A stretch of DNA of 64,000 nt. Origin: Acetobacteraceae bacterium. Its GTDB lineage: Bacteria; Pseudomonadota; Alphaproteobacteria; Acetobacterales; Acetobacteraceae. Below are positions 25,949-34,368 of the stretch, in pieces. The translations under genes were made by a program, and so were the position numbers. The stretch's first letter is position 1. Each line of letters opens with the position of its first letter. Location: contig JASHOA010000014.1 in NCBI GenBank assembly GCA_030041375.1, positions 1 through 64,000 on the forward strand, read 5' to 3'. The notes beneath the pieces are model-generated. The model was not told the origin of the DNA and did no database searches. It saw only the letters and a list, made by a program, of their open reading frames with translations.

Positions 25949-27391
25949 TCAGGACGTCTTTCCCACGTGTGCCACCTGCAACGCGTTGGTGGTGCCGGCG
26001 CGGCCGAAGGGAATGCCCGCCGTGACGACGATCTCATCCCCGTCCGCGGCAAATCCCTCTTGCCTCGCGATCTCGGAGGCGCGGCGGATGGTATCGGTGA
26101 GGCTCGTCACTTCGGGTGTCACCACGGCATGCACACCCCAGGCCACGGCGAGCTTGCGGGCGGTGCCGAGTTCGGGCGTGAGGCCGAGTGCCGGGCACTG
26201 CGGCCGCTCGCGTGCCACCCTGAGCGCGGTTGCACCCGAGGCGGTGAAGGCGGCGATCGCGCGCGCGCCGATCGTCTCCGCCACCTGGCGGGCAGCGGCG
26301 GCGATGGCGTCCGGGGAAGAGTGCTCGGGCTCCGGGCGGGAGGCCGCCATGATCGCCCGCCAGCCGGGATCCTGTTCCACCCGCGCGACGATCCGGTCCA
26401 TGATGTTGACCGCTTCGGCCGGGTATTGCCCGGCCGCCGTCTCGGCCGAGAGCATCACCGCATCCGCCCCGTCGAAGACGGCAGTCGCCACGTCGGAAGC
26501 CTCGGCCCGGGTCGGCGCGGGGGCGGCGATCATGCTTTCCAGCATCTGCGTCGCCACCACCACCGGCTTTCCATTCTGGCGCGCCATGCGGACGATCCGC
26601 TTCTGCGCCAGCGGTACTTCCTCCGGCGGCAGCTCGACGCCGAGATCCCCGCGCGCCACCATCACCGCGTCCGAGAGGCGCACGATCTCCTCGAGGTGCT
26701 CGAGTGCCTGCGGTTTTTCCATTTTCGTCATCACCCAGGCACGGCCCTCGATCAGCCGTTTCGCCTCGACCACATCCTCGGGACGCTGCACGAACGAAAG
26801 CCCGATGTAATCGACACCCTGTGCGAGCGCGAAGGCCAGGTCCTCGCGATCCTTCTCGGTGAGGGCCGGGATCGGCAGCACGACTTCGGGCACATTGACG
26901 CCTTTGCGGTCCGAGAGCGGCCCGCCCACCAGCACCTCTGTCTCGAGATGGTCGGCACGCTTGCGCGTCACCCTGAGGCGGAGCTTGCCGTCGTCGAGCA
27001 GAAGCGTGGTGCCGATCCCGGCCGCGGCGATGATCTCGGGGTGGGGCAGCGCCACGCGGGTTGCACTGCCGGGCGTGGGGTCGAGGTCCAGGCGGAATGT
27101 CTGGCCGCTCTGCAAGTGCACGCGGCCAGCCCGGAACTGGCCGACCCGGAGCTTCGGACCCTGCACGTCGGCCAGAATGCCGATCGGATGCTCGAAGCGT
27201 GCCTCGATCTCGCGGATGATGCGGATCCGCTCCGCATGGTCCTCATGCGTGCCGTGGGAAAAATTCAGCCGGAAGACATCCGTGCCAATCTGGAACAGGC
27301 GGGTCAGCATCTCTGCTGTCGAGCTGGCCGGCCCGATCGTCGCCAGGATCTTGGTGCGCCGGCGCCGGCGCAGTTTTTGACGCACGGGCAT
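25949..27391 (-). CDS. pyk: Pyruvate kinase
   Basis: A 480-residue enzyme. It contains TKILATIGPASSTAEML at the start, the active-site region VMTKMEKPQALEHLEEIV with the catalytic Lys, VMVARGDLGVELPPEEVP, GKPVVVATQMLESMI and DAVMLSAETAAGQYP. It converts phosphoenolpyruvate and ADP to pyruvate and ATP in glycolysis. The ATG at 27391 has GGGAGAAG directly upstream and gives the normal family start; the open frame continues further but without similarity. It faces away from the DUF1244 gene. Confidence 0.96.
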   Translation of the reverse strand: MPVRQKLRRRRRTKILATIGPASSTAEMLTRLFQIGTDVFRLNFSHGTHEDHAERIRIIREIEARFEHPIGILADVQGPKLRVGQFRAGRVHLQSGQTFRLDLDPTPGSATRVALPHPEIIAAAGIGTTLLLDDGKLRLRVTRKRADHLETEVLVGGPLSDRKGVNVPEVVLPIPALTEKDREDLAFALAQGVDYIGLSFVQRPEDVVEAKRLIEGRAWVMTKMEKPQALEHLEEIVRLSDAVMVARGDLGVELPPEEVPLAQKRIVRMARQNGKPVVVATQMLESMIAAPAPTRAEASDVATAVFDGADAVMLSAETAAGQYPAEAVNIMDRIVARVEQDPGWRAIMAASRPEPEHSSPDAIAAAARQVAETIGARAIAAFTASGATALRVARERPQCPALGLTPELGTARKLAVAWGVHAVVTPEVTSLTDTIRRASEIARQEGFAADGDEIVVTAGIPFGRAGTTNALQVAHVGKTS

Positions 27392-27491
27392 GTCTTCTCC
27401 CTCGTGTTCTCCGACCGCCGGCCGGCCGAGTATGGCGAAGCCGGAGCCGGCACGCCATGTTCGGACCGATCGCCGGAACAAGGAGACCCTG

Positions 27492-27803
27492 ATGCCCGCC
27501 ACACCGATCGACCCCGCCACCCGGACCGAACTCGAGGCCGCCGCCTTCCGCCGCCTCGTCGCGCATTTGCGCGAGCGCACGGACGTGCAGAATATCGATC
27601 TGATGAACCTCGCCGGCTTCTGCCGCAACTGCCTCTCGCGCTGGTACCGCGAGGCTGCAGAATCCCGCGGCCTTGCCCTCCCGGACTCGGAGGCGCGCCA
27701 GATCATCTACGGCATGCCTTACAAGGAGTGGCAGGCGCAGTATCAGAAGGAGGCGAGTGGCGGGCAGAAGGCCGCCTTCGACAAGGCGAATCCCGGCCAC
27801 TGA
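27492..27803 (+). CDS. DUF1244 family protein
   Basis: A 103-residue small helical protein typical of alphaproteobacteria and some gammaproteobacteria, with the conserved block QNIDLMNLAGFCRNCLSRWY (the two Cys and the Arg/Trp/Tyr) and GMPYKEWQAQYQKEA. The function is unknown to me although structures of the family exist. AAGGAGA precedes the ATG at 27492 by eight bases. It is divergent from pyk and convergent with the carbonic anhydrase gene, 14 bases apart. Confidence 0.93.
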   Translation: MPATPIDPATRTELEAAAFRRLVAHLRERTDVQNIDLMNLAGFCRNCLSRWYREAAESRGLALPDSEARQIIYGMPYKEWQAQYQKEASGGQKAAFDKANPGH

Positions 27804-27817
27804 GTCCGGTTGGCCAA

Positions 27818-28441
27818 TCAGCCGATCGGCGGGCCGGCCACCAGGTTCCGCCACTCCGCGAATGTGCCGCTGGCGTCGCGGGCGATGTACCAGGCCTGAA
27901 ACCTGACCTTCGGATGGCGGAGCAGAAGCTCGCGTTTCAGTTCCGTCACATCCTTCACGTGCTGCTCGAGTTCGCGCTTCGGGTCGTCCAGAATATCACG
28001 CCCGTAAGCGATACCGAGCGCGCCACAGTTGGAATGATCGACCACGATCAGGTTCTCGATCTGGTGCAGCTCGATGGAGGCACCGAAATTGTCCCAGAAG
28101 GTCTCGCCCCAGGCTTTCGGAAAGGCGGACGCGACCACGCCCACAGCGGCCCCGGCGATCGTGAACTGGCTGTAAAGCCCCAGCAGGCTCCTGGTGTGGC
28201 TCTCCGCGACAACCTGATTCATCCAGGCGGCAATCGGCGCCTGGGTGCGCGGATCGACGCAGGAAAGCAGCATCGCCTTGTAGGGCGAGGGCTTGGCGGC
28301 GCGTGCCCGACGGGGCGCGGCGCCGAGAGCAGCCCCGGCGAGGATCAGGCCGCCGAGCAAGCCTCGCCGAGCCAAATCCGGGCCGGCCGGCAGCGAGGAC
28401 CTTGTGCAGCCGCAAAGCTCGGTTCCATGCGCGAACGCCAT
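27818..28441 (-). CDS. Exported beta-carbonic-anhydrase-like protein
   Basis: A 207-residue protein. The N-terminus carries a Tat-like signal (ARRGLLGGLILAGAALGAA after a polar start), which implies export folded. The mature part has the two beta-class zinc motifs in order: CVDPRTQ (Cys-x-Asp-x-Arg) near residue 61 and DHSNCGALG (His-x2-Cys) about 70 residues later. Beta-carbonic anhydrases hydrate CO2 to bicarbonate. The sequence otherwise differs from housekeeping CynT-type enzymes, so activity is likely but not certain. A GGGGGAAG box precedes the ATG. Confidence 0.82.
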   Translation of the reverse strand: MAFAHGTELCGCTRSSLPAGPDLARRGLLGGLILAGAALGAAPRRARAAKPSPYKAMLLSCVDPRTQAPIAAWMNQVVAESHTRSLLGLYSQFTIAGAAVGVVASAFPKAWGETFWDNFGASIELHQIENLIVVDHSNCGALGIAYGRDILDDPKRELEQHVKDVTELKRELLLRHPKVRFQAWYIARDASGTFAEWRNLVAGPPIG

Positions 28442-28493
28442 CGGCTTCCCCCATCGGTTGCGAACATGATGACCACGTAATCACGAACGCTAT

Positions 28494-29699
28494 TCATGCC
28501 GGTTGCCCGGCGCAAGCGTGCCCGGCCAAAAACCGTTCGTCCGCCTCGAGAGCATCGGCCCGTGCCCGGAGCGGAGCCAGGGCCGCACGGATGCCGAAGG
28601 CCCCGGGCAACGAACCCCGCGGGAACAGCCTGGTCACGTGTCCCATCTTGCGCCCGGGACGAGCCTCGGCCTTGCCGTAGAGATGCGGAATAAGGCCGGG
28701 ACTGGCGAGGATGTCGCCCCAGAGAGAGGCTTCCTCGGGCCCGACGAGGTTCTTCATCACCGCGTCCGAATGCCGCCTGGCTTCCGGCAGCTTCAGGCCG
28801 GCAACCGCGCGGACGAAGAGTTCGAACTGGCTTGCTGGGCAGGCATCGATCGTCCAGTGCCCGGAATTATGGGGCCTCGGCGCAATTTCGTTGGCGAGCA
28901 CGCGCCCATTGCTGTCGACGAACATCTCGACCGCGATCAGGCCCACGAGATCGAGTGCTGCAGCCACGCGAAGTGCGATCTGGCGTGCCGTGGCCGCGAT
29001 CTCGGAGCCGACCGGCGCCGGGGCCAGGGTGAGGTCGAGGATGTGCTCGTGATGGCGGTTTTCGACCGCATCGAACGCGACCGCCCGGCCGTCCGCGCCG
29101 CGCGCGGCGATCACGCTGATCTCGCAGGCGAAATCGACGAAGCCTTCGAGGATCAGCGGCTTCGGCGCAAGCGCCGTGAAAGCCGGCCCGAGATCGGCCC
29201 GCTCGCGAACCAGCTTCTGACCTTTGCCGTCGTAACCCAGGCGGGTGGTTTTCAGAACCGCGGGGAGGCCGATGGCGCCGACCGCGGCGGCCAGATCCGC
29301 CGGCGTGACCACTTTCCGCCAGGGCACGGTCGGCACGCCAGCCCCATTCAGGAAGGATTTCTCGGCGATCCGGTCCTGGCTCACGCGGAGAACCGCCGGC
29401 GCCGGCCGCACCGGTTTGAGCGCCGCCAGGAGATCGAGTCCCCCGGCACTCACATTCTCGAACTCGAACGTCACCACGTCGACCCGGGACGCAAAATCGG
29501 CCAGGGCCGAGGGGTCTTCGTATTCGCCGAGCGTCACCGCTGCCGCCACCTGGGCGGCCGGGCTCTTCTCCTCCGGGGTCAGAACGTGGCAGCGATAGCC
29601 GAGCCTGGCGGCGGCCAGCACCGTCATCCGGCCGAGCTGACCGCCGCCGACGATGCCGATCGTGGCATTGGGCGGCAGCGGAAAGGCCGGCCGGCTCAT
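28494..29699 (-). CDS. purK: N5-carboxyaminoimidazole ribonucleotide synthase
   Basis: A 401-residue ATP-grasp enzyme starting with the PurK pattern [21 protein letters not shown], with [14 protein letters not shown] as the ATP loop and [31 protein letters not shown] as the metal site, quoted here in part. It uses ATP and bicarbonate to carboxylate AIR in purine synthesis. Its start overlaps the purE stop by 4 bases, so the pair is coupled. Confidence 0.97.
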   Translation of the reverse strand: MSRPAFPLPPNATIGIVGGGQLGRMTVLAAARLGYRCHVLTPEEKSPAAQVAAAVTLGEYEDPSALADFASRVDVVTFEFENVSAGGLDLLAALKPVRPAPAVLRVSQDRIAEKSFLNGAGVPTVPWRKVVTPADLAAAVGAIGLPAVLKTTRLGYDGKGQKLVRERADLGPAFTALAPKPLILEGFVDFACEISVIAARGADGRAVAFDAVENRHHEHILDLTLAPAPVGSEIAATARQIALRVAAALDLVGLIAVEMFVDSNGRVLANEIAPRPHNSGHWTIDACPASQFELFVRAVAGLKLPEARRHSDAVMKNLVGPEEASLWGDILASPGLIPHLYGKAEARPGRKMGHVTRLFPRGSLPGAFGIRAALAPLRARADALEADERFLAGHACAGQPA

Positions 29700-30199
29700 G
29701 GCTCCGGCGCTACGGTCGCCGGATTGTCCTCAGGCGCCTCCGGCACGGAAGCCGTCTGCGCCGCCCGCCAGGCATCGAGCCGTCCCGCCAGGGCAGGGTC
29801 GGCGAGTGCCAGGATGGCGGCTGCGAGGAGTGCCGCATTGACCGCGCCCGCCCGCCCGATCGCCAGCGTGCCGACCGGGACACCGGGCGGCATCTGGACG
29901 ATCGAAAGCAGGCTGTCCATGCCCTTGAGCGCCGCACTCTCGACCGGCACGCCGAGCACCGGCAGCGCCGTGAAGGCGGCGCACATGCCGGGCAGATGCG
30001 CCGCGCCGCCGGCGCCGGCGATGATCACCTGGATGCCGCGCCCGCGCGCCGCCCGCGCGTATGCCGCAAGCCGCTCCGGCGTCCGATGGGCGGAGACGAT
30101 CCGGGTCTCGAATGGCACCGCCAGTTCATCGAGGATCGCCGCCGCGTGGCAAAGAGTCGGCCAGTCGGAACGGCTGCCCATGATGATACCGACGCTCAT
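29696..30199 (-). CDS. purE: N5-carboxyaminoimidazole ribonucleotide mutase
   Basis: A 167-residue class I Pur[14 protein letters not shown], the loop [14 protein letters not shown] with the catalytic His, and [15 protein letters not shown]. It moves the carboxyl group from N5 to C4 of the imidazole after PurK. A 20-residue acidic/Pro tail extends beyond the family core. The DUF465 gene ends 6 bases upstream, so the three probably share a transcript. Confidence 0.97.
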   Translation of the reverse strand: MSVGIIMGSRSDWPTLCHAAAILDELAVPFETRIVSAHRTPERLAAYARAARGRGIQVIIAGAGGAAHLPGMCAAFTALPVLGVPVESAALKGMDSLLSIVQMPPGVPVGTLAIGRAGAVNAALLAAAILALADPALAGRLDAWRAAQTASVPEAPEDNPATVAPEP

Positions 30200-30205
30200 G
30201 GCGGG

Positions 30206-30454
30206 TCAGGCGATGCTGTCCGGGATCAGCCGGCTCTCCAGGCGCGAGATCTCGTCCTTGAGCAGCAGCTTCCGCTTCTTGAGCCGCTGGAGGTGGAGCT
30301 GATCGCAGGCCGCCTCGGCCGAGAGGCGCGCGATCACCGTATCGAGGTCGCGGTGTTCGCTGCGCAGCTCATGCAGCCGCCGCAAGAGCGAATCATGGTC
30401 GTTCAGCATGGCCTGTGCATACCACGCGGGCGCCGCCATTGCAGCGATTCCCAT
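30206..30454 (-). CDS. DUF465 (YdcH-like) small coiled protein, copy 1
   Basis: An 82-residue helical protein: LLRRLHELRSEHRDLDTVIA and LKKRKLLLKDEISRLESRL form two amphipathic helices, the DUF465/YdcH pattern. Several in-frame ATGs exist (30454, 30439, 30409); the core would start at MLNDHDSLL, so the first 15 residues are uncertain. Function unknown. It leads directly into purE and is divergent from a second DUF465 gene 87 bases away. Confidence 0.85.
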   Translation of the reverse strand: MGIAAMAAPAWYAQAMLNDHDSLLRRLHELRSEHRDLDTVIARLSAEAACDQLHLQRLKKRKLLLKDEISRLESRLIPDSIA

Positions 30455-30541
30455 GGCTCCTGGCAGGCGGCTTTGCTAGGCTTGCCCACCCGCCGGGGCG
30501 CCTTGCCGAGTGGCGGGGTCCGCCGAATGGAAGGGGTCTCG

Positions 30542-30727
30542 ATGAGTGTGCAGTCTCGGCTTTCCGCCCTGAAAGAGCGCCACGCCAGCCTCGAGATGCG
30601 GATCGCCGAGGAGGATCAACGACCCCGCCCGGACAGCGAGACCTTGGGCCGGCTCAAGCGGGAGAAGCTGCGTGTCAAGGAGGAGATGGAGCGCCTGAGG
30701 AACCAGGAAGAGGGGAGCACGGACTAG
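30542..30727 (+). CDS. DUF465 (YdcH-like) small coiled protein, copy 2
   Basis: A 61-residue protein: SRLSALKERHASLEMRIAEE and LGRLKREKLRVKEEMERLR are the two helices of DUF465, the second more basic. Divergent from a paralogue, an arrangement often seen for this family. GGGGTCTCG precedes the ATG. Its TAG stop (30725-30727) is part of the first CTAG of repeat B copy 1, so the repeat starts exactly at the end of the gene. Confidence 0.87.
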   Translation: MSVQSRLSALKERHASLEMRIAEEDQRPRPDSETLGRLKREKLRVKEEMERLRNQEEGSTD

Positions 30728-30830
30728 CCCGCGATCGCCCGAGGCGGAATCGTCGGAGGGCGTGAATCGCGGGCTCGTATAAACCACGAGACCGGTGTCG
30801 GGCTGCACAGTCAGCCCGACACGGGTCTAG
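30724..30830. repeat. Interspersed repeat family B, copy 1 (107 bp, CTAG-bounded)
   Basis: Begins with CTAG (30724-30727, containing the stop codon of the DUF465 gene) and ends with CTAG (30827-30830). It holds two hairpins: arms AGCCCGCGAT/ATCGCGGGCT at 30726-30735 and 30766-30775, and an 11-base perfect stem with 6-base loop at 30795-30822. The same 107-bp unit recurs at 38265-38371 and 48055-48161. It lies between convergent genes. Confidence 0.93.
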
Positions 30831-30871
30831 CCGGCCAGCCGGCCGCTCCTTCGGTGCAGGGCGTCGGTTGG

Positions 30872-31450
30872 TCAGGCCGCTTCCTCGGTCTCGGGAGGGG
30901 GTGGAGGAGGCACTGCCTGCCCTTCACGCGCCAGCCGCTCGTTCGCCGCTTCGACCGCCGCATTCAGATCGCCCTGGCTGCAAAGCCCGAGGAAAACCGG
31001 ATCGCGTGGCTTGATGTTGGCGCTGTTCCAGTGCGTCCGGGTCCGCACTTTCTGGATCGTCTCCTTGGTGGTGCCCAGGAGCTTGCTGATCTGCGCGTCG
31101 GTCAGTTGCGGGTGATTTCGCAACAGCCAGGCGATCGCATCCGGGCGATCGTTGCGTTTCGCAACGGGAGTGTAATGAGCCGCCGAGTGGCGGCGCGGCA
31201 GCGGATTGACCGGCGCCAGCAATTGCAGCCGGACATTCGGATCCGCCTCGCAGCGGCGAATTTCCTCGAGCGTGAGCTGCCCGTTGGCGATCGGATCGTA
31301 GCCGACGATGCCTTGTGCGACCTCGCCGTCGGCGATCGCCTGCACCTCGAGGGGATGCATGCCGCAGAACTCGGCAATCTGGAGGAAGGTCAGCGCTGTC
31401 TTCTCGATCAGCCACACGGCGGTGGCTTTCGGCATCAGTGGCAGTGCCAT
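30872..31450 (-). CDS. trcR: TrcR/DUF1013-family cell-cycle regulator
   Basis: A 192-residue protein of the alphaproteobacterial DUF1013 family: MPKATAVWLIEKTALTFLQI, GMHPLEVQAIADGEVAQGI and GYDPIANGQLTLEEIRRCE, then a helix-turn-helix-like RNHPQLTDAQISKLLGTTK and the conserved HWNSANIKPRDPVFLGLC. In Caulobacter and relatives the family is called TrcR and is tied to cell-cycle transcription. The ATG at 31450 has GGGAATTG upstream. A Pro-rich run is near the C-terminus. It stands alone between repeat B and a divergent DUF1192 gene. Confidence 0.88.
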   Translation of the reverse strand: MALPLMPKATAVWLIEKTALTFLQIAEFCGMHPLEVQAIADGEVAQGIVGYDPIANGQLTLEEIRRCEADPNVRLQLLAPVNPLPRRHSAAHYTPVAKRNDRPDAIAWLLRNHPQLTDAQISKLLGTTKETIQKVRTRTHWNSANIKPRDPVFLGLCSQGDLNAAVEAANERLAREGQAVPPPPPPETEEAA

Positions 31451-31605
31451 CACAATTCCCGTTGTGTGTGCAAGCTGTTGCCGGGCGTGGATCACCTCTC
31501 GACGCGTCGGCCCATCACCGGGCCGATATGGTCCCTGCCCCCGGGAGCGGTCAAGGCCAGAACCCGGTCTAATATGAATGGCAGAGGCCGGCCCGGGAGA
31601 GGAGA

Positions 31606-31797
31606 ATGATCGAGGAAGACGAGGCGCCGAAACCACCGCCAGGCCGGCTTCAACCGCTTCGGCTCGAGCCGATGGGGGTGGCGGAGCTTGCCGCCTACCG
31701 CGAGGAACTGCGGGCCGAGATTCTCCGCGTCGAGGCCGAGATGGCCCGGAAGCAGAGCCACCTGAGCGCCGCAGACGCCCTGTTCCGCCGGCCCTGA
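31606..31797 (+). CDS. DUF1192 family small protein
   Basis: A 63-residue protein with the DUF1192 pattern: acidic start, Pro-rich segment, LEPMGVAELAAYREELRAEI, then a Lys before the end (MARKQSHLSAADALFR). Strong GGAGAGGAGA ribosome site before the ATG. Common in Rhizobiales and Rhodospirillales; function unknown. Divergent from trcR. Confidence 0.87.
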   Translation: MIEEDEAPKPPPGRLQPLRLEPMGVAELAAYREELRAEILRVEAEMARKQSHLSAADALFRRP

Positions 31798-31955
31798 CAC
31801 GGACCGGAGGGGGACCGGCGGCAAGGCTGCCGCGCGGTCTGCTCCGCGGCCGCTTTCGGGCCGCAGTCGATTGACGTCGCCCCCGTCCCGGTCACTGCTT
31901 GATGGGATGCTCGGCCCCTCCTGGACGGAGGGCAGGGCGGCACCCGCTCGCCATT

Positions 31956-32020
31956 GGCCCACGATCGCCCGAGACGGAATCGTCGGAGGGCGCGAATCGC
32001 GGGCTCGAATAAACCGCGAG
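31956..32020. repeat. Family B relative, first half only (copy 4)
   Basis: Matches the first hairpin half of repeat B (through the segment ending TAAACCGCGAG) with a few changes, but lacks the second hairpin and the closing CTAG. The 285-base gap around it (31798-32080) has no gene; the rest is GC-rich without recognisable features. Confidence 0.8.
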
Positions 32021-32080
32021 AGGGCGGTGAGCGGAGCGAATCGGATAGAGCGCGGGTCACTCAACAACGATAAGGCGATA

Positions 32081-32371
32081 CTAACGGAAAGTGCGCCGAG
32101 GGATCGGCGGCGCCGGGTAGCGGCCCATCACGGAGTTCCAATAGGCCCATGAGCGAGCATCGATGATGCCGGGCGGCGCCTTGTCGAGCGCCTCACGAAG
32201 GTCCTCATCCGACACATAGCGCCGCAGCGCCTTCATCTCCTCGTGCGTGGCATGCCGCATCGCGTAGGCCATGAAGCGGATCGGGTCTGCAAGCGCCTCG
32301 GGAGGCTCCTCGAACCAGATGACCCGGCGGGCAATCTTTTCCGTTTCGGAGTTGAGAGGAATGGGCTTCAT
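32081..32371 (-). CDS. Small partner of the AbiEii-type gene, putative antitoxin
   Basis: A 96-residue protein beginning MKPIPLNSETEKIARRVIWF, with the helical core ALADPIRFMAYAMRHATHEE and a C-terminal AYWNSVMGRYP. It starts inside the stop of the nucleotidyltransferase gene (ATGA overlap), so the two are coupled. I recognise the pair arrangement, with this protein following an AbiEii-type toxin, but no activity is known to me. It lacks an obvious DNA-binding motif. Confidence 0.7.
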   Translation of the reverse strand: MKPIPLNSETEKIARRVIWFEEPPEALADPIRFMAYAMRHATHEEMKALRRYVSDEDLREALDKAPPGIIDARSWAYWNSVMGRYPAPPIPRRTFR

Positions 32372-33057
32372 TGCGACGGCCCTCTGCTTGTGGAGTGCGG
32401 CGGCTGGGCGGGGACGATTGGTGGCAGCCGGTCGAGGTCCACTTCGCGCGCCGCTTTGGCGAGACGGTCTTTCGTGACCTGAGGAAGGCGGCACAAGTTG
32501 CCGTCGTCAAAGAACGACAGCGCCTTGAGGGTGATCTCTGGATTGAACGGCGAACCGTAAATCGCCTTCGCAGCGGCCAAGGCAGTCGGCAAATCGATGC
32601 GACCGTCGCCCAGGATGGCGTCGATGTCGATGTAGTCTCTGGCTTCGGCCCGTTGCTGCACCACGGATGCTTTGGTTCCGGCGAGGTCGAGCAGAGACGC
32701 CACCCGCAAGCCGTTGCCGCGGGCAATGTGCGGAGGAGCGAGCCGCAGAACGTCGGGGACGCCGAAAAAGGAGACCTTTACCTGCCCACCGCGATCCACA
32801 GTGCCGCTCAACGTGTTCGGTTCGCGTTGCGTAATCGTCGCGCCATCCATGAAGGGAAGTAACGCGGCCAGCTTTGCCGGATCGAACGGCTGGGTGCTGA
32901 AAAAATCGAAATCATCCGAACGGCGATGCCCCAGATGCAGCGCAATCGCCGTGCCGCCATAGAGCACGAATTCCGCAGGAACAGTGCCAAGCTCGTCCCA
33001 CAGCCGTCGCTGCGGCTCGGGAAGGATGTCGAGACGGGGAACGAATTCGTCTCTCAT
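32368..33057 (-). CDS. AbiEii/AbiGii-type nucleotidyltransferase toxin
   Basis: A 229-residue protein with the classic motif GGTAIALHLGHRRSDDFDF (nucleotide-binding GG-T and the D-x-D metal pair) at about residues 35-53, and LLDLAGTKASVVQQRAEARDYIDI downstream (quoted for the Lys and the DYID pattern). AbiEii toxins are nucleotidyltransferases active in phage defence or growth control, usually with an antitoxin beside them. It is coupled to a downstream small gene; the usual AbiEi HTH antitoxin is absent. It lies in a low-GC pocket bounded by partial B repeats. Confidence 0.9.
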   Translation of the reverse strand: MRDEFVPRLDILPEPQRRLWDELGTVPAEFVLYGGTAIALHLGHRRSDDFDFFSTQPFDPAKLAALLPFMDGATITQREPNTLSGTVDRGGQVKVSFFGVPDVLRLAPPHIARGNGLRVASLLDLAGTKASVVQQRAEARDYIDIDAILGDGRIDLPTALAAAKAIYGSPFNPEITLKALSFFDDGNLCRLPQVTKDRLAKAAREVDLDRLPPIVPAQPPHSTSRGPSQ

Positions 33058-33119
33058 GGGACATCCAAATTATAATTAACTGTTCAGCACGAATCTCGCT
33101 CAGCCAACCGGCTGGAGCG

Positions 33120-33138
33120 TGATGATTTCCGATCATCA
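33120..33138. promoter_or_regulatory. 7-bp inverted repeat upstream of the AbiEii-type gene
   Basis: TGATGAT (33120-33126) and ATCATCA (33132-33138) are perfect inverted arms with a 5-base spacer, 63 bases upstream of the toxin start codon, in an AT-rich region that also holds TATAATTAA-like sequence at about 33070. A plausible operator for an autoregulated toxin module. The 368-base gap 33058-33425 contains otherwise only a partial B repeat. Confidence 0.4.
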
Positions 33139-33207
33139 GGCTTCAGTACTTGTAATCGTGTATTATATCTTACACAAGCCGGCGTCATCGCGAGGCCGCG
33201 GAGCCTG

Positions 33208-33270
33208 GTTCGCGATCGCCCGAGAGGGAATCGGCGGAGGACGCGAATCGCGGGCTCGAATAAACCGCGG
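33208..33270. repeat. Family B relative, first half only (copy 5)
   Basis: Resembles the first-hairpin half of repeat B, ending TAAACCGCGG. No second hairpin and no CTAG at either end. It is on the other side of the AbiEii module from copy 4 and in the same orientation. Confidence 0.78.
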
Positions 33271-33425
33271 CAATCCAGGAAACCCGGAATTCCTGAGGTG
33301 TTGCCCGTCACGGGCCCGCAGCCCTCGCGGCTGAATGTTTCGCTCACAATAAGAGATCTGGTGACTCACTGGCGCACGATTGCCGGTACTGGCGCGTCGA
33401 AGACTCCCCGGCAGCGGCGTTTTCC

Positions 33426-34349
33426 TCAAAGCGGGATCGGTTCGCAACGCTCCCGCGTGGCGCGGGATTCGCCGTCGCGCCACAGGAAATAATCGTTGCG
33501 GCCATCGCCGTTCACCGCCACGACACGGTGGCGATCGCGATTGTCGATCGCATGGATCGTGATGCGACCGATCAGCCCGCCCCGCATCGCCCGCATGTCC
33601 TCGACCGCTTCCGCGACCGCATCGTGCACGCTGGCGCCCTTCTTCATGTAGAGAACGACCGAGCGTGCGGTGCCGCAGCGGATCGCCATTTCGCCCACCC
33701 CGGTGCAGGCAGAGGCGCCGTAGCGCGTATCAGCATAGGAGCCGGCGCCGATGATCGGCGTGTCTCCAAGACGGCCGGGGTGCTTCCACTGCCAGCCGGA
33801 AGTGCTGGTGCCGGAGGCGATTTTTCCGCGCTGGTCGCGGGCAATGAAGACGGTGGTTCCGGCCGGGCGGTCGGCTTGCACCTGCGCCCGCACGTGTTCG
33901 ATCAGGCCGCTTTCCGGCCAGTGTTCGCGCGCCGTCCCGCGGACCGCCTGCTCGAACCAGGCCTGCCAGGCCTCGCGCGCATGCGGCAGCACATTTTCCG
34001 CGGTCTCGGCGCCGATTTCGCGCGCGAACATCTCGGCACCCCGACCGACGAGGAACTCGTGCGGCAGGCGTTCCATGACCGCGCGGGCGATCGAAACCGG
34101 GTGCAGGAATCCCATCACCGCCCCGACCGCGCCGGTACGGAGGCTCGTTCCGTCCATCACCGCGGCGTCGAGTTCCACTTCGCCGAGGATGTTCGCCCAG
34201 CCGCCGCGCCCGACCGTGCGCACCCGCTCGTCCGCTTCGACCAGCCGGATGCCGGCCTCGATCGCGTCGAGCCCAGGGTGGCCCTCGGAGAGAAGGCGCG
34301 CGGTAGTGTCTGCCCCGGGATAGCCCTCGCCGTTCGTCACCAGGATCAC
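33426..34349 (-). CDS. N4-glycosylasparaginase/isoaspartyl-peptidase family Ntn hydrolase
   Basis: A 307-residue member of the type II asparaginase (Ntn hydrolase) family. The precursor self-cleaves before a Thr; here the likely nucleophile is the first Thr in AGTTVFIARD (family pattern D/G-T), followed by GKIASGTSTSGWQWK, the LGDTPIIGAGSYAD loop and ACTGVGE. It would release aspartate from isoaspartyl or glycosyl-asparagine substrates. The GTG at 34349 with AGAGGGGG upstream gives a normal start (MILVTNGEG). It is 19 bases after cobT on the same strand. Confidence 0.88.
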   Translation of the reverse strand: MILVTNGEGYPGADTTARLLSEGHPGLDAIEAGIRLVEADERVRTVGRGGWANILGEVELDAAVMDGTSLRTGAVGAVMGFLHPVSIARAVMERLPHEFLVGRGAEMFAREIGAETAENVLPHAREAWQAWFEQAVRGTAREHWPESGLIEHVRAQVQADRPAGTTVFIARDQRGKIASGTSTSGWQWKHPGRLGDTPIIGAGSYADTRYGASACTGVGEMAIRCGTARSVVLYMKKGASVHDAVAEAVEDMRAMRGGLIGRITIHAIDNRDRHRVVAVNGDGRNDYFLWRDGESRATRERCEPIPL

Positions 34350-34368
34350 GCTGCGCCCCCTCTTTTGC

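Noticed and set aside
24291-26810. An open frame of more than 800 codons on the + strand across pntAB, pntAA and pyk
   Set aside because: It runs antisense to three certain genes and through their boundaries; composition is typical of a shadow frame.
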